Source: Nemophila menziesii
Lineage: Eukaryota > Streptophyta > Magnoliopsida > Boraginales > Hydrophyllaceae
NCBI GenBank assembly: GCA_029959085.1
Contig: JARWIR010000024.1
Span: 15,736,296 to 15,800,295, forward strand
Length of the DNA: 64,000 nt
Direction of reading: 5' to 3'
Shown here: piece by piece, positions 24,513-36,822 of the stretch
Numbering within the stretch: position 1 is the first letter of the stretch
How the letters are laid out: every line of letters begins with the position of its first letter
The notes under the pieces: generated by a model
What the model was told of the DNA's origin: nothing
Databases searched by the model: none
Seen by the model: the letters and a program-made list of their open reading frames with translations, nothing else
Position numbers and translations under genes: made by a program

Positions 24513-25913
24513 TCAAGATTTGCGAATATAGCCTCCCCAACAATGAGTTAGGCTATGAACGTCAACTAATCTGCGCTTGACCCCAGTTTTGGGGCGAATT
24601 TCTATCACCTTGGCTGAAACAACCTTAGTGACAATGAATGGTCCCATCCACGAGTCTTTGAAACTTCGTGGCCTATTCTCGCATTTGTGAGCTTTCCATA
24701 GGACTTCATGGCCAACCCCAAACTCAAAGTTTGGCTCAGTATCCACAGGTTTTAAGTGGATCTTCTCAGGAGGGACTTTGTGATGTGAAAGGCTGTGGAT
24801 GACAGGAACGGTGGGATCTAACTTCCTCGGTTTCTTACCCAAGACATAGAAGATCTCGGACACATTCTTTGCGTGAAGGGTGATGGTCCCTTCTTGGAAG
24901 TTGATGACACTTTGACTTATGGCCATGAAAGGCCGTCCAAGTATGATTGGAACCTGCTTATCTGCATCAAACTCAAGAATAACAAAGTCAGTAGGGATAG
25001 CGATATTACCTGCACGGACTAAAACGTCCTCCACTGTTCCCCATGTCCTCTTCACTGAGTTGTCAGCAAACTGCAACTTCAGTAGAGTTTTCTCTGATTT
25101 CTGAAGTCCAAGTCTCTCGAACACGGACTTAGGCATAAGATTCACACCAGAACCCACATCATACATCGCTTTCACCTTGAGCATACCATGTAATTGAATA
25201 GGAAGGTTGAAACTTCCCGGATCTTTAAGCTTTGTTGGTAGCTCTCTTTCACTTCTTCTTGAAACCCTCAGGTTCTCTTTTGGGATCTCTACACTTGCCT
25301 CTTTCTCAGGAATAACTTGCGTAAAAACTTGTTGCGGTGTAAGTCCTCTTTTTGCAATCTCAAGCATTTGGGCGTTGATATTTTCAGGTTGATACGCCTT
25401 TACAAATGTCTTGAGTACAGTGTCATCCTTAGGATTTGTATCAGGAATAGTTGATGACACTGGTTGAACAATAGGTGGCGATTCCACCTTCTCCTCTTCT
25501 TTCTCTTCATGCACAGCAGGTGCAACTTCATCTTCTGATCTCTCCTTTGAGGCTTCTTCCTCTTTCTCTTTAGCCAGCTCAGCTGCATAATCCACTACCG
25601 ATCGAATTTCCTCTTGAATCTTCCTCAGTAGTTGTATAAATTCGGTTTTCTCTTGATCGTCCTCCACATAAACCTCAGAACAGTCAGATTCCACGGGGCT
25701 AGACTTGGTTGGTTCTTCTTCGGTACTCGAAACTTCCACGACACTAACGGCAGCATGCGGTACTTCCTCTTTTGCTTCTTCAATTTCAGGGCAAATAGCC
25801 TTGCAAGCTTCGAACCCAACATTGTTTTCACCTCCTTCGATTTCCTTTACTTCCTTTTGTTCTACCAAATTTGTTAAAAATTCGTTTAATTGTTTTAATT
25901 GAGTACCTAACAT
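24513..25913 (-). pseudogene. Athila-like protease fused to an integrase C-terminal remnant
   Basis: 466 codons in the same frame as gag. Residues about 30-190 are acidic and low-complexity (EEKEEEKVE). The retroviral-type aspartic protease spans about 215-340: active-site block MYDVGSGVNLMP (Asp near 251; Ty3 proteases usually have D-x-G-A/S) and flap-side ILGRPFM near 325. Then, without RT, RNase H or integrase core, the frame enters GHEVLWKAHK...SWMGPFIVTKV (about 395-450), which resembles the C-terminal DNA-binding segment of Ty3 integrases. The in-frame joining of the two ends of pol implies one large internal deletion. The ORF is open but cut off from gag by stops, so it is scored as a broken gene. 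Confidence 0.8.
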
Positions 25914-26147
25914 CTGAAGTATGGCATTGTGTCCTCAGACCTTCTCGTCCTGAGCGTTTATAGTCGTGGTCAAACGGTCTAGAGCTTGTGCTATCTGTTG
26001 ATTATCCATAGATCCTTCTTGAGGATACTGAGGTAAAGCTTTCTGATCTAACGAATCGGTGTAGGCATCTTGAGCAGGTTGTTGTGGGGGAGCAGGTCTA
26101 TTTTGATGTTGATTTTGGTACTGACCTCTCTATTGAAAAGAGTTGTT

Positions 26148-27389
26148 CTAGGGGCGCGGTTGATAGTGACCAGGATTAGCGGCCCCTTGTGGATTTGAAT
26201 ACTGCATACCCGGATGGTTTCGGTTACCCCATTGATAACCTCCGCGATTCGATATATAGTAAACAGATTGCGGATTTGATTCGCACTCTTCCCATGTATG
26301 ATTGTTAACCCCACATTGTTGACAACCTTGTGCTTCTTGTACTACGTTCGCAGCGGCTAAATTCTTTTCCATTGCTATCTTCAGCTCTTTGATTTGATTT
26401 TCTAACGCGGATATCTGATCTGAGTTCGCAGTTTCTGCGTCTAAACGAAGCGTTCCTCGGGTCTTTGCTACAGAAGCTCGCATTGAAGGCCAACTTCTTT
26501 CTTGTTCCATAATATTTTCTAACACCTCGGAAGCTTCATTGTGATTCATGGACACGAAATTACCCTTTCCAATGTTATCCACCTTTTCTCTACCTTTATC
26601 ATTAAGACCTTCATAGAACATAGCAAGTTGTAGAGCAGGTGTATAACCATGGAGTGGACATCTAGCTAATTTTTGTTGAAACCTTGTCCATACTTCTCCC
26701 ACTGTTTCTCCATCTTCTTGGCAAAATATTGCAAGCTCGGTTTGATCTTTGAGTCTCATGCTCTTCGGATAAAAACGGTTAAAGAACGCGGCTTGAAGTT
26801 CTCTCCAAGAATGAATAGTTCCATGTGGTTGTCTCTCTAGCCAATCGCTAGCTCTACCGGTCAAGAAGAACGAAAACATATGACAATACAGTTGCTCGCG
26901 TGTAATGCCAGGAGTAATGTAGGCATCACAAATCTGCATGAACTTCTGAATCGCTCTTACCGGATCTTGAATTGTTGTACCAGTATAGAGTCCAAAACTT
27001 TGAAATTGACTGAGCATACCCGGATCGGGTCGAAATTTAATATTTGGGATCTCTGGAGGGCGGTAACCGATTGGTTGAACATGAAACGGCACATGAAGAC
27101 CAGGGAGATCTTGTTGTGCCTGATTCTGTTGATTATTAACGTTATTCTGCCCATTACCTCCTCCTACTGGTAGTTGTTGTCCTTCTTGTCCACCAAGTGG
27201 TGGATCTTGTTGTTGTCCACCGAGTGGTGGATCTTGAGCACCAAGGGGAGGATCGTGTTGAATCCCTCCAAGTGGTGGATTTAGTTGGGCTGCCATTGAT
27301 CTTCTTAATGATCTTTCCTCACGAACACGTTTGTTGTAAGATCTGAAGCTCCTCTCAGGCTCCGGTAACGGAGGCCAAGAATTAAACAC
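26148..27389 (-). pseudogene. Athila-like gag (capsid and zinc knuckle), followed by in-frame stops
   Basis: 413 codons. The N-terminus has DPPLGGQ repeats and a Gln/Asn-rich stretch. The capsid-type gag domain follows (residues about 120-300: AIQKFMQICDAYITPGITRE, SFFLTGRASDWLERQPHGTI, WRELQAAFFNRFYP). A helical segment and a CCHC knuckle CQQCGVNNHTWEEC come near residue 370. The frame stops at 26148 but continues in phase to the protease, crossing three stops (two TAG, one TGA) between 26150 and 25914. Gag and protease were therefore one polyprotein. The capsid part itself is intact. Confidence 0.88.
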
Positions 27390-27520
27390 TGTGAATCCTG
27401 AAAAAGACTAAAGCAAACCACAAGCGTAAATCTGGAAAAATAAAAAATAAAACTGAAAAGTAAAAAATAATTAAAAACTACTACTCGAAATAAATAACCC
27501 ACACGCTAACGAGACACAAG

Positions 27521-27536
27521 TCCGGCAGCGGCGCCA
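27521..27536 (-). other. Primer binding site, tRNA-Asp type
   Basis: Minus-strand TGGCGCCGCTGCCGGA begins 6 bases inside the 5' LTR. It fits the 3' end of plant tRNA-Asp with little mismatch, the primer used by many Athila/Tat elements. Confidence 0.85.
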
Positions 27537-27542
27537 AAAACT

Positions 27543-29074
27543 TGGTGTCGCCTAGGGTGTGATAAAAATAAGATAAAATTAAGTCAAGAAACTACGCACT
27601 CTCACCCTAGACAGGCACAGTACTGCAAGTATTACAGGACGTATGCAAGTTTAAGTTAGTAAGTTGAGTTCGTTCTCAGGGACTTAAGTGTGTTATACGC
27701 GTGAGTAGGAATATCGAGTAAAAGTAAATAATTAGAAGATAGTAAATTAAAGGGAACAAATTTCGAGATTAATTAATTAAAACTAAGAAAATAAAGACAA
27801 TAAAATAAAAGATAAGAAATATGAGATGAGAAGTATAGCTCAGGTTTTGCTAGTATGCACTAATCCTTCTAATTCTATCTATAAATCTAGTTAATAAGGG
27901 AGAATATTAGCTCTTGGTATACTTAGTCAGGATTCTAAATTCCCATACCTTAGACCTTGAGAGCGACTAAGGGGGCAACGTCACAACCAAGAAGTGATTT
28001 CAAATAGGGTTATCAAACGCTGCTAAGGCCCTAAGCAAATACTGCAATCATTGGTGATATGGTGGTTAAAGCAAACCCTAATGACTATCTAGTTAGAATC
28101 ATGTTTTGTCAGAACTAATATCGACACTAGACATTATGTGGTGGTTCAATAGTTAAACACCCTGTCAAGGATACCATCTAACTACTATTAAAACAATCCT
28201 AAAGTGATCAGTTCTAGGAAAGACAATAAATCAAAACACATAAACAAATATTAAGTAAGAAGCTAATATCAAATTAAAACATGTAATTCCCAAATAAACT
28301 TAGATAGAAGAATTAGAATTCATAGATTATACATTATGCAAAACCCAAGCTATGGGAGGTTTAGTTCATACCTGATGGAAATAAACTAAAAGAAATTACA
28401 AATGACATCATCTTGCTCTCTACAATAAACTGGAAGAATAAAACCTTAAGAACTAATTACTATGAGGCAAGGATGATTTTACAAGTGATATAAGGGTGTA
28501 TATATAGGTGTTTAGAAGACCTAATTCGTTTTCTTGAGGAAGAGGTAAGGTATTGGACTTCTAGCCTAACTCAAATTCGTATGGAAATAAAGATAAACAC
28601 TGCTGGACCGTTTTGAGCATATCTTCTTCGTTATTGGTCGGTTTGAGCTCCATAAGATACCAAAAGAATCGTAACAGAATTGTCTTTGTCCCTATAAAAG
28701 GAAATTACCAAAATCGGCCTATTTCTTGGGTAAAATAGCACTTCTTTAGGCGTGTACTGCAGAATCCTAGATTAGGCAGCTTTTCCTTTTCCATCTTTTT
28801 AGTTTTTGTTTCCTTATCTCCAATTACCATGCAAATCTCTTTCCATAAGTTGTAATCTTTGACTTGGACTCTAATTAAGCTCCATAATTATCTTTAAAGC
28901 TACACACTTAATAAACAATTAAACCCAATATGCTCTAAAAATATTATTTTACTAAATCAAGACTCAAAATAGGAAAGTGCACTATTTCTCAAGAAAAACG
29001 ACATTTATGACTTCTAAATCACTAAAAATGATGTCTCATCCTAACATTAATCTATCACAAATGAGGAGACATCA
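27543..29074 (-). repeat. 5' LTR of the Athila-like element
   Basis: 1532 bp, same length as the 3' LTR and nearly identical. Ends TGGTGTCGCC/GGAGACATCA in plus orientation; followed by the target duplication GCCGC. Confidence 0.95.
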
Positions 29075-30843
29075 GCCGCGCTCCTCTTGGATCTTGTTGG
29101 GGTTGAACTTGTTTCTGTTGAACTTTCGTGCACTTTGGACTTCCTCCCCACTCTCCACTTCATCTCTACCATCAAGCTGACCCTTCCAACCTTCACTAGC
29201 GTCCTCCTCCTCCTCGTCAGGTTTGAATTGAGAATCATCTTCAAGCGATTTTCTCCTTTCTTCTTCTATGGTATTTTCAGAATCCGATATAGTAACAAAT
29301 CCTTTCTATGTGGATGTGTTCTCATCACTGTCTTCCCTGCTAACTAAAACCACATGTTTACCCTTACCAGCCATGTCTAAACACATTCTTTTAGGATTTT
29401 TCTCTCCTTCCTTCCCATTGCTCCTAGTCCTCCCCATAATACCTTCTCTTCTGACCAAACCACCCTCATCGTTCTTACCAGTCACTCTATCCATAAAGTC
29501 TCGGCAACTCTTCTTCACAATATCCTTTTGCATTTTGTTTGATTGGTTTCTCTTTTTTGCTTGGGGGAATTTCTTGTAAAAGGCAGTTCTTAACTTGTAT
29601 GTTGTAGTTTCTGTGCTAGTAGTCATGGGCTCCTTCCTACTACTTCTATTATTCCTTAACTGATTTTCCTTTTGCGTTAAAGTTTCACTGTTGTTTCTGT
29701 CTATCTCTTGTTGAGCAATGTTCAAATCAATACCTTGTCTTCCCTCTCCTGTAGCCTGTTGTTGAAACATTGTGACCCCTTATTCCTTCATGAACAACTT
29801 CCTATAACAAGCCTGACCCACGTACTTATTTACGATTTTGATTTCCCTGTCCTTCATCGAACCTTGGTCTCGATGTTCTCGTTGCCTTTGTTCTCTAGCA
29901 TTATGACCTTGTGAGTAACCCCCCATATCCGTGTCTTGGTTATGAGGTTTTGAAGGACCACCTCTCTCTTCCTTCACTATCTCGTTCATTACCATTATTG
30001 TTACCATCTCTATCCCACTTGAATTGCTTAGAATCTTTCTCAAATTTGTTACCAAACTTCTTACGAATTCCATAAATAGGTTATGTTGGAGGATACCTCG
30101 CAATATTGGCAACATAACATGTTGCTTTCCTTCTCTCATCAGGATCATCAATCTCTTGGATTATCACAACATTACAATTTCCTTCACGATGACCAATACA
30201 TCCACACCAAAAACACAACGCACCCACATTCTCATATTTAAAAGTAATCCAACCAGCTCCCTCTTCCTAAGCGAGATACCATCTAGGTGGAAGAGGTTGC
30301 TTAATATTGAATCGAATACGGAAGCGTAAGATCTTAATATCCGTAGTAACATTATCAGGGTAATCTATAGCTTCTATTTCTAAAAAACATGGAGTAATGG
30401 CGAGAATAGTTTCTTCAGTATTTGGATGAAAGCTAGTCCACTAGCTTGCACCCAAATGGATGAGTAGTCTCTGTTAAAAGTGAAAAGGTCTACAAAATGT
30501 TGACATAAAGTAAATTCAAAGTGCATACCTATAGAAAACCCAGGGCGAAGATTCCACAATCTTTCGAGCTCTCCTTCCTTGAAAAATTCCAACTTGAAAA
30601 CGTTTTCTTTCATTTTTGTGAGACGAAAATCACCTCTGACCCCCACTTATCACGAATATGTCATCTAAAGCCTTGGATAATAACTGGTTTGCCTCCTATA
30701 GCTGTTATAAGAATATACGGTTCTTCTCTATCATTTTCAACTCGCTTAACTTTGATACCCAGCTCGATAACACCCACAGATTTTCCATTCGTTTCGTTCA
30801 AAGGCACGATAGGAAGAGCATGACGGTCCCTAGTGGCCATCAT
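29075..30843 (-). pseudogene. LINE ORF1: DUF4283-like gag domain, CCHC knuckle, basic C-terminus (broken)
   Basis: Likely begins at MMATRDRHALPIVPLNET (30843). After stops near 30660, ENVFKLEFFKEGELERLWNLRPG (about 30610-30540) matches the DUF4283-type RNA-binding domain of plant LINE ORF1 proteins. In another frame follows the knuckle CFWCGCIGHREGNC (about 30220-30180). The C-terminal part (29770-29075) is rich in Lys, Arg and Glu with KR clusters and one TAG near 29306. The frame enters the target duplication, and beyond the Athila insertion it continues as RGLPRAAFGK to a TGA that overlaps the ORF2 ATG (ATGA, 19086-19089). Several frameshifts and stops. Confidence 0.82.
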
Positions 30844-31937
30844 CTTTTTTGGATAAAGTACCATAAGATGAGAACTGGATTTTATTTGCTGGATAACGAG
30901 TGTAAAATTGCAGTAACGAGAGAGTAGTAACAATGGAGAAGTGAAAGTAAGAGCAGGAAACAGATAGAGAGAGTAGTAAAGGAGAGGGATAGAATGCGTA
31001 CTAGAGGATGTGAAGAGTCTGAAGAGTCCATTTATATGGTTTTGGTACTCTCGAGCTCTTAACCTCATGATTGCCTTTTCTCTCTTCGATACCACCGCCT
31101 CGTGAGCTTCTAAGTAAAACACTCCAATTCTTTTTAATTTTATGATGAGTCTCAATATAAGATTATAGGTATTAATAATTTTTTTGCATGTAAACCAGGT
31201 GTCCCTACTATCGTTCTTGTTAGATAAGATTTGTTCCGCTTTCATTAAATACCCACTAATATCATTAGTAGGGTCAATAATTACTCCACTATCCTGCATA
31301 AACCACTTAACATAGAGACTAGATACGAGATTATTAAGCACAAATTCGCTTCTCTTATATAACAAAGATTGAGATATTGGAGTCTGAAAGAGAAAAAGAC
31401 AAGAGGACTTACCTTTGCTGATATCTATTTTTGGATTCAACTTCTGTAAAGGAGATGAAATCAGTGGGAAACCAAACTTGATTGACCTCCGAACTTCATA
31501 TGACCGATGTGTAACTTGAATAGATGCCTTACTACCTTGTTTTTTAACCTTATTATTGATGATTTCCGTACTGTAATATGTTATATTTTGTGTGAATAAT
31601 TGATAATTGATAGAATCTGCTGTAGGGTTTTTTGATGTGTGAGATAATTGAGAGTTGTTGTAGAAATTGATTAAGAAAAAGGAGGTTTTAGGGTTTGAAG
31701 TTGGACCATCCGATGAAGGGTTCATAGCTATGCACGAGCGAAAAACCCCAAACCGGAGTAGTTGAATTAGAGAAATTATGGATCTGTGAAGAAGATGAAA
31801 GCATAAAGAGTTGACTATGCCTCGCCGGTAGTATGAGAAACCTTGGATCGAGCTGAAAGTGCCTGAAAAGACCTCCGATTGTGATCGCCTCTTTCGCCTA
31901 ATTTCGCCTCTATCGCCTCGTTTTTTATTTTTCCAGA
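30844..31937 (-). other. LINE 5' leader with an unexplained long open frame
   Basis: The frame from 31944 stays open through the leader into the ORF1 N-terminus (427 codons in all). The translation before MMATRDRH shows no family I recognise. A strong donor-like site, CAAAG|GTAAGT, occurs on the minus strand near 31413. It may be a leader with an intron or a chance ORF. Confidence 0.4.
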
Positions 31938-32355
31938 TTAACAAGTTACTAACATGAGTAAGTTTGAAGTTTGAACTATAATATTGGCGTAATTCATCGT
32001 ACTATGTTAGAGACTTAGAGTACACATCTTCGAGAATTGCGAAGAAAAGTTGAACATTTTTATTTCCGGTAAAGCTTACTTTTCATTTCAGTCTTGCTTT
32101 CTCGACAAAAAAATAAAAAAATAGTCTTGCTTTACTATTTATTTACTATTTACGAAGTTGGATAGTTTTTTTAATTAAATTGTCAAAACACTATACAATA
32201 TTTATGAAGTGAAGTAGTTGGAATGGTTGGCTCATGCTAGGAGGATACAAACTTATAACTACTACTTGTATGAGGACCCTCCAAAAGGAATTTGGTGCTT
32301 TCTTATACGCGATAGGGTTGTATTTAGTCCAAGTTTGATAAATGATGTCTTAGTC

Positions 32356-33006
<651 letters not shown>

Positions 33007-33227
33007 TCTTAGTCTAGTATTTCACGATCTCCTATGTAACTAAAAAAATAGTTGAATAGTCCGTAAAAAAAGATAATTGAATGGTCTTTTTTTAAAAAAA
33101 TTGTTTCAAATTTTGAGTACTCATATATTGATAACAGACCTTATACTTTTAATTACGTTGTGACATTTAGTGTATTATTCTAAACCATTTAAAAGTAAAA
33201 AAACAAGAAAAAATAATTTTATGTTTT

Positions 33228-33800
33228 TTTAACATAGAAAGTGATAAATTTGAGAGAATGAAATAATACTTTGTAGTATATATTTCTTGTATGTTGTGTT
33301 GATCAATTGCATGTGTTTATATAAAGTGTAGAGGAGAGAAAGTTAACAGCTAATACATACACTATACATACAATAAACTAACTAATTTTGTCTCATAGTG
33401 TAGCTATATTTGATTCTCTTGTCTCACGTTTCGTACGTTTCTTATCATCCCCCCTCAAATTAAGAACATTGAGTAAGGGAAGTTTGGAAGTCAGCAAAGT
33501 AAAAGTTGCAAAAGAAAGCTCATTTCTGAAGATATCAACAATTTGAAGTTAAAATGGTACATGAACCAACTTGAGAAGTTTAGCATTAACCTGATCATGA
33601 ACAAAGTGATAATCGACATCAATGTTCCTTATTCGTGAGTGAAACACAAGGTTAGAAACCAACACAATTGCTGATAAATTATCACATGCAAGAATTGGTT
33701 GAACAACAGGAAGCTTTAAACTCGTAAGCAAATAAGTGAGCCATTTCATTTCAGCTGAAACATAAGCCATAACACGGTATTCAGCTTTCGTTCAGGAGCA
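33228..33800 (-). mobile_element. Ty1/copia remnant: RNase H end, polypurine tract and 3' LTR
   Basis: The minus frame 33770-33549 reads AYVSAEMKWLTYLLTSL, ACDNLSAIVLVSNLVFHSR and IDVDYHFVHDQV, the typical C-terminal half of copia RNase H. About 90 bases later, AATTTGAGGGGGGA (33448-33461) is a polypurine tract followed by the LTR start TGATAAGAAACG. The LTR reaches about 33228. Everything upstream of the RNase H end is missing. Confidence 0.8.
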
Positions 33801-33839
33801 AGAAACAGTAGATTGTTTCTTAGAGCCCTAAGAAATGAA

Positions 33840-35190
33840 ACTCAATTACCCCCAAAACTCATATTTTTCAAGTAGAACCTCTAATAAATCTTTAATGTAT
33901 AACCTGAAACTACAAACTCATCTTCTTCACATGCATGTCATCCCCTTCTTATTTCCCATGAAAATAATGTAAACCATTATACAAAAAACTCATCTTCTTC
34001 GGTTAAAAAAGTATGAAAAATTTAAAACTCATACTCATCTTATTCACCCATACAGATATTTATACCAAAAATACAGAAATCATTCTCCACACACAAAATT
34101 CACATGGCATCCTCCAAAATACATAGATCATTCTCCATCCACAAAACTCAGATGAAATCCCCTCTAAAATTCCTAACTTCCATTTTTATCAAAAGGATCA
34201 CATATGTAACTACCTACCATTCAAAACATTTGTGTATTTAATTACAACTTCAAATAACAAATTCTTCCCCATATTGAATTATTCTTAAACTAACCTCAAA
34301 CATCAACAATGTAAAATTCAAATTCATCTTCTTCGCTCCACAAAACTCGTGACATCCCCTTCACAAATTAAATTAATGTAAACCATAAAATCTCAAGCTT
34401 ATTTTTTTCATACTATAAAACTCACAACATTAAATTAATGTAAAATATTAAACCTCAAACTCATCTATTCAAAATTCACAGAGATTCTCCACCATTATCC
34501 ACCTAGTCGCTCTCTTGTACATTGAAAACCGCTACAAACATAGAGATCATTCTCCACCATCATCAACATTGAACATACCATCAAAGAAAATTTCTCACTT
34601 GAATAGTCCTGACAAAGTTTCCAATGACAACGCTCACTTAAAGATACATTGTATCAACGTTCATAATGTAAAAGTTTCCAACGATATTTCTAATGTCGTA
34701 TAAATATAATACACACTATTCAATTAGAGATGAATTTAAATCTAAAAAATATTAAAACTGTTAACCAAAATCAGTTTAAATTTTTGTGTATTTTGGAGGG
34801 TTAATTAAAAAAAAGACTTAAAATTGGGTTACTCAATGGTGTCTTCTTGTTGATGGTGGTAGAGAATGATCTCAATGTGGCAGCGGTTATGTGTAGGCTT
34901 GGAGAGAGGGTGGGTGTGTGGTAAGGAGAGCGTGAAGAGATGAGTTTGAATTTTATATTTTACATTTTTACAGTTAACGTCGTGAATAAGATTATTTTGA
35001 GGAATTACATTTTTTTTCAATGAAAATGGGAAGGGTTATACCATGAAGAAGAGATGAGTTTGCGGCAAGCGATGAGTTTGATATTTTATGCGAAGAGATG
35101 AGTTTAAGGTCATGAGTTTTGTGAATTTTTGGGGAATTTTAGTGGTGGAGAACAGGTCGAAATATGAGGAGAAGGAGTGCGGATAAATCT
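33840..35190. repeat. Foldback-type inverted repeat
   Basis: The left half repeats AAACTCATCTTCTTC-like and GATCATTCTCCACC-like motifs, and the right half holds their reverse complements (GAAGAGATGAGTTTG at about 34935, 35047 and 35094; TAGAGAATGATCTCAATG near 34860). The arms fold around about 34590-34820. No clear target duplication was found. No coding potential. Confidence 0.5.
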
Positions 35191-35282
35191 ATTTTATTAA
35201 ATTTTGAATATGTAATTATAATAATCTTTGACGAAATTATGAAATTTCATACTTTTTTGTTAAAAAAATCTAATAGAAGTCA

Positions 35283-35735
35283 GTGGGTTGGGACAGTTAG
35301 GAATACTTCGGGGGTTCGAGGGAGGTCAATAGGTAATACTTGAATTATAGAAGCTAGAGTGATTTTTTGAAAAAGGAAATTGTGGAACGTGTTAGTAAAC
35401 ATATCTTGTTTAGTATGAGATGTACACAACATCGCAACAGACTTAGGCATATTAGGGATTTGATATATTCACCTTAGGTATTTTGCTATTGTAACCAAAA
35501 AAAATTAAGATTGATGGGTTTGTGGGTTCAAGGGAGATTAATAGGTAATACTTGAGTTCAGGAAGGTTGAACATTCTTTGAAAAATAATATTGTGTGAAG
35601 TATTAGTTGAAGTCCCTTATTTTAGTATGGGGCGTGCACAACATAACAACAACCTTAGGCACATTCAGGCTTGATATGCGCCATAGGTATTCTGACATTG
35701 TAACCAAAATTTTGAAGATTAGTATGTTATCGGAG
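35283..35735. repeat. Direct duplication of about 228 bp
   Basis: Two diverged copies in tandem, each with TCAATAGGTAATACTTGA or TTAATAGGTAATACTTGA, a CACAACAT segment, CTTAGGCA-CATT and ATTGTAACCAAAA at its end. Noncoding, unknown origin. Confidence 0.65.
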
Positions 35736-35783
35736 AAAGATACGATGGAGTATTACTTTGCTATGGTGCAACATGATTGTCCA

Positions 35784-36340
35784 TAAGGTTGTAAACGAGT
35801 CAAGCCAAGTCGAATACTAGATGTACAGGTTTGTTTGTTTAATTTCTCGAGCGGGGCCGAACCAAGCTCAGATTTAAACGAGCCAGGCCGAGCTGAGCTC
35901 AGATTAAACGAGTCGAGCCCGGGCTTCCAATGATCCAAATCAGAAATGTTAGAACTTGTTTGTTTAACTTACAAAACAATATATTTTAGTTTTTTTTTAT
36001 GGTTAAAATAGGTTTTTCATGAACGGTTGGTATTTGATGGAGTGTTTGGTATGAAAACACAAAACATAACATTAATGAAAAAACAAATTTCTAAAGAAAT
36101 TAAAATTATCCAATTTGATATTGAAGGTTTAATAATATATTTATAAGTAGATAATATATTAATTTATAATTCATAAGTTTAAACGAGCTCAAGAACCGAG
36201 TTTGGGCAGACTCGTTTACTTATCGAGCTTAAAATGGAGCTTAAACTTGAGCTTGTTTATATTCTAGCCGATCTTGAACGAGCTTTTCTCCAAGCCGAGC
36301 TCAAGCTACTCGCGCGCGGTTTGATTCATTTACATCCTTA
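35784..36340. mobile_element. Non-autonomous hAT-like element
   Basis: 557 bp with inverted ends TAAGGTTGTAAACGAGTC...GATTCATTTACATCCTTA and a perfect 8-bp duplication ATTGTCCA at 35776-35783 and 36341-36348. The interior repeats CGAGCTC/GAGCTCG-type motifs. No transposase. Confidence 0.9.
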
Positions 36341-36686
36341 ATTGTCCAGTTTGATTATATGTTTCTGTTGATTCGATTTAGTAATAATTCAATTTTTAAA
36401 GATATAAAAACTAACTTAATGTACACGTATAAGTCTCGTTCGGTCCACTTTGCTATAGTACATACCGGTTTGGTTATCTCCGGTTCAATTCGGTTCGAAA
36501 ACATGTATAACCCTAAATGTTAGTCAGAATGATATATAACTCAGAGATACAAATGTATATGAAAACATACGAGATTCAGTAAAAAGAATACAAAAATTTC
36601 ATTTATATAATTTATTAACTATCTAATAATCATAAAAATTCAGAGGTTAAGAGTTCAACTCATGCTAAAAATATAATAACTAATGT

Positions 36687-36802
36687 GAGATCGATAGTTC
36701 GCCTAGTGGTTAGGTTACTCCGCAGAGACCAAGAGGTCCTGGGATCGAATCTCATTGGAGAGTCATTTACTCCGAGTCCAAAGTGGCTCTCTCATGTATT
36801 CA
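36687..36802 (+). mobile_element. tRNA-derived SINE (same family as 12203)
   Basis: A tRNA-like head with box A-like TTCGCCTAGTGGTTAGG and box B GGGATCGAATCTC, then the tail ACTCCGAGTCCAAAGTGGCT shared with the SINE at 12203. A 20-bp perfect duplication flanks it (36667-36686 and 36803-36822, ending ATAACTAATGT). Confidence 0.88.
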
Positions 36803-36822
36803 AAAAATATAATAACTAATGT

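Larger units (their letters stand above)
19118..29074 (-). mobile_element. Complete-ended, internally deleted Athila-like Ty3/gypsy element
   Basis: Two 1532-bp LTRs (19118-20649, 27543-29074) and a 5-bp duplication GCCGC (19113-19117, 29075-29079). The tRNA-Asp-type primer binding site lies next to the right LTR and the polypurine tract next to the left LTR, so it runs on the minus strand. In the first ~125 bp the LTRs differ at four positions, pointing to a moderately recent insertion. The coding region holds gag, protease, a short integrase C-terminal piece and an ORF in the env position. Reverse transcriptase, RNase H and the integrase core are absent, so it is non-autonomous. It sits inside the LINE, 28 bp upstream of ORF2. 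Confidence 0.95.
14942..31937 (-). mobile_element. Near-full-length LINE, interrupted by an Athila-like element
   Basis: Bounded by a 13-bp duplication TTAACAAGTTACT at 14929-14941 and 31938-31950. A T-run right after the left copy is the poly(A) tail of a minus-strand insertion. Subtracting the nested 9.96-kb element leaves about 7.0 kb. Order from the 5' end (31937): leader, ORF1 with a DUF4283-like gag domain and CCHC knuckle, then ORF2 with endonuclease, reverse transcriptase, zf-RVT and RNase H. Both ORFs carry several frameshifts and stops, so the copy is dead. Confidence 0.92.

Noticed and set aside
36687..36802. A possible tRNA gene
   Set aside because: Same reasons: SINE tail and a 20-bp target duplication.
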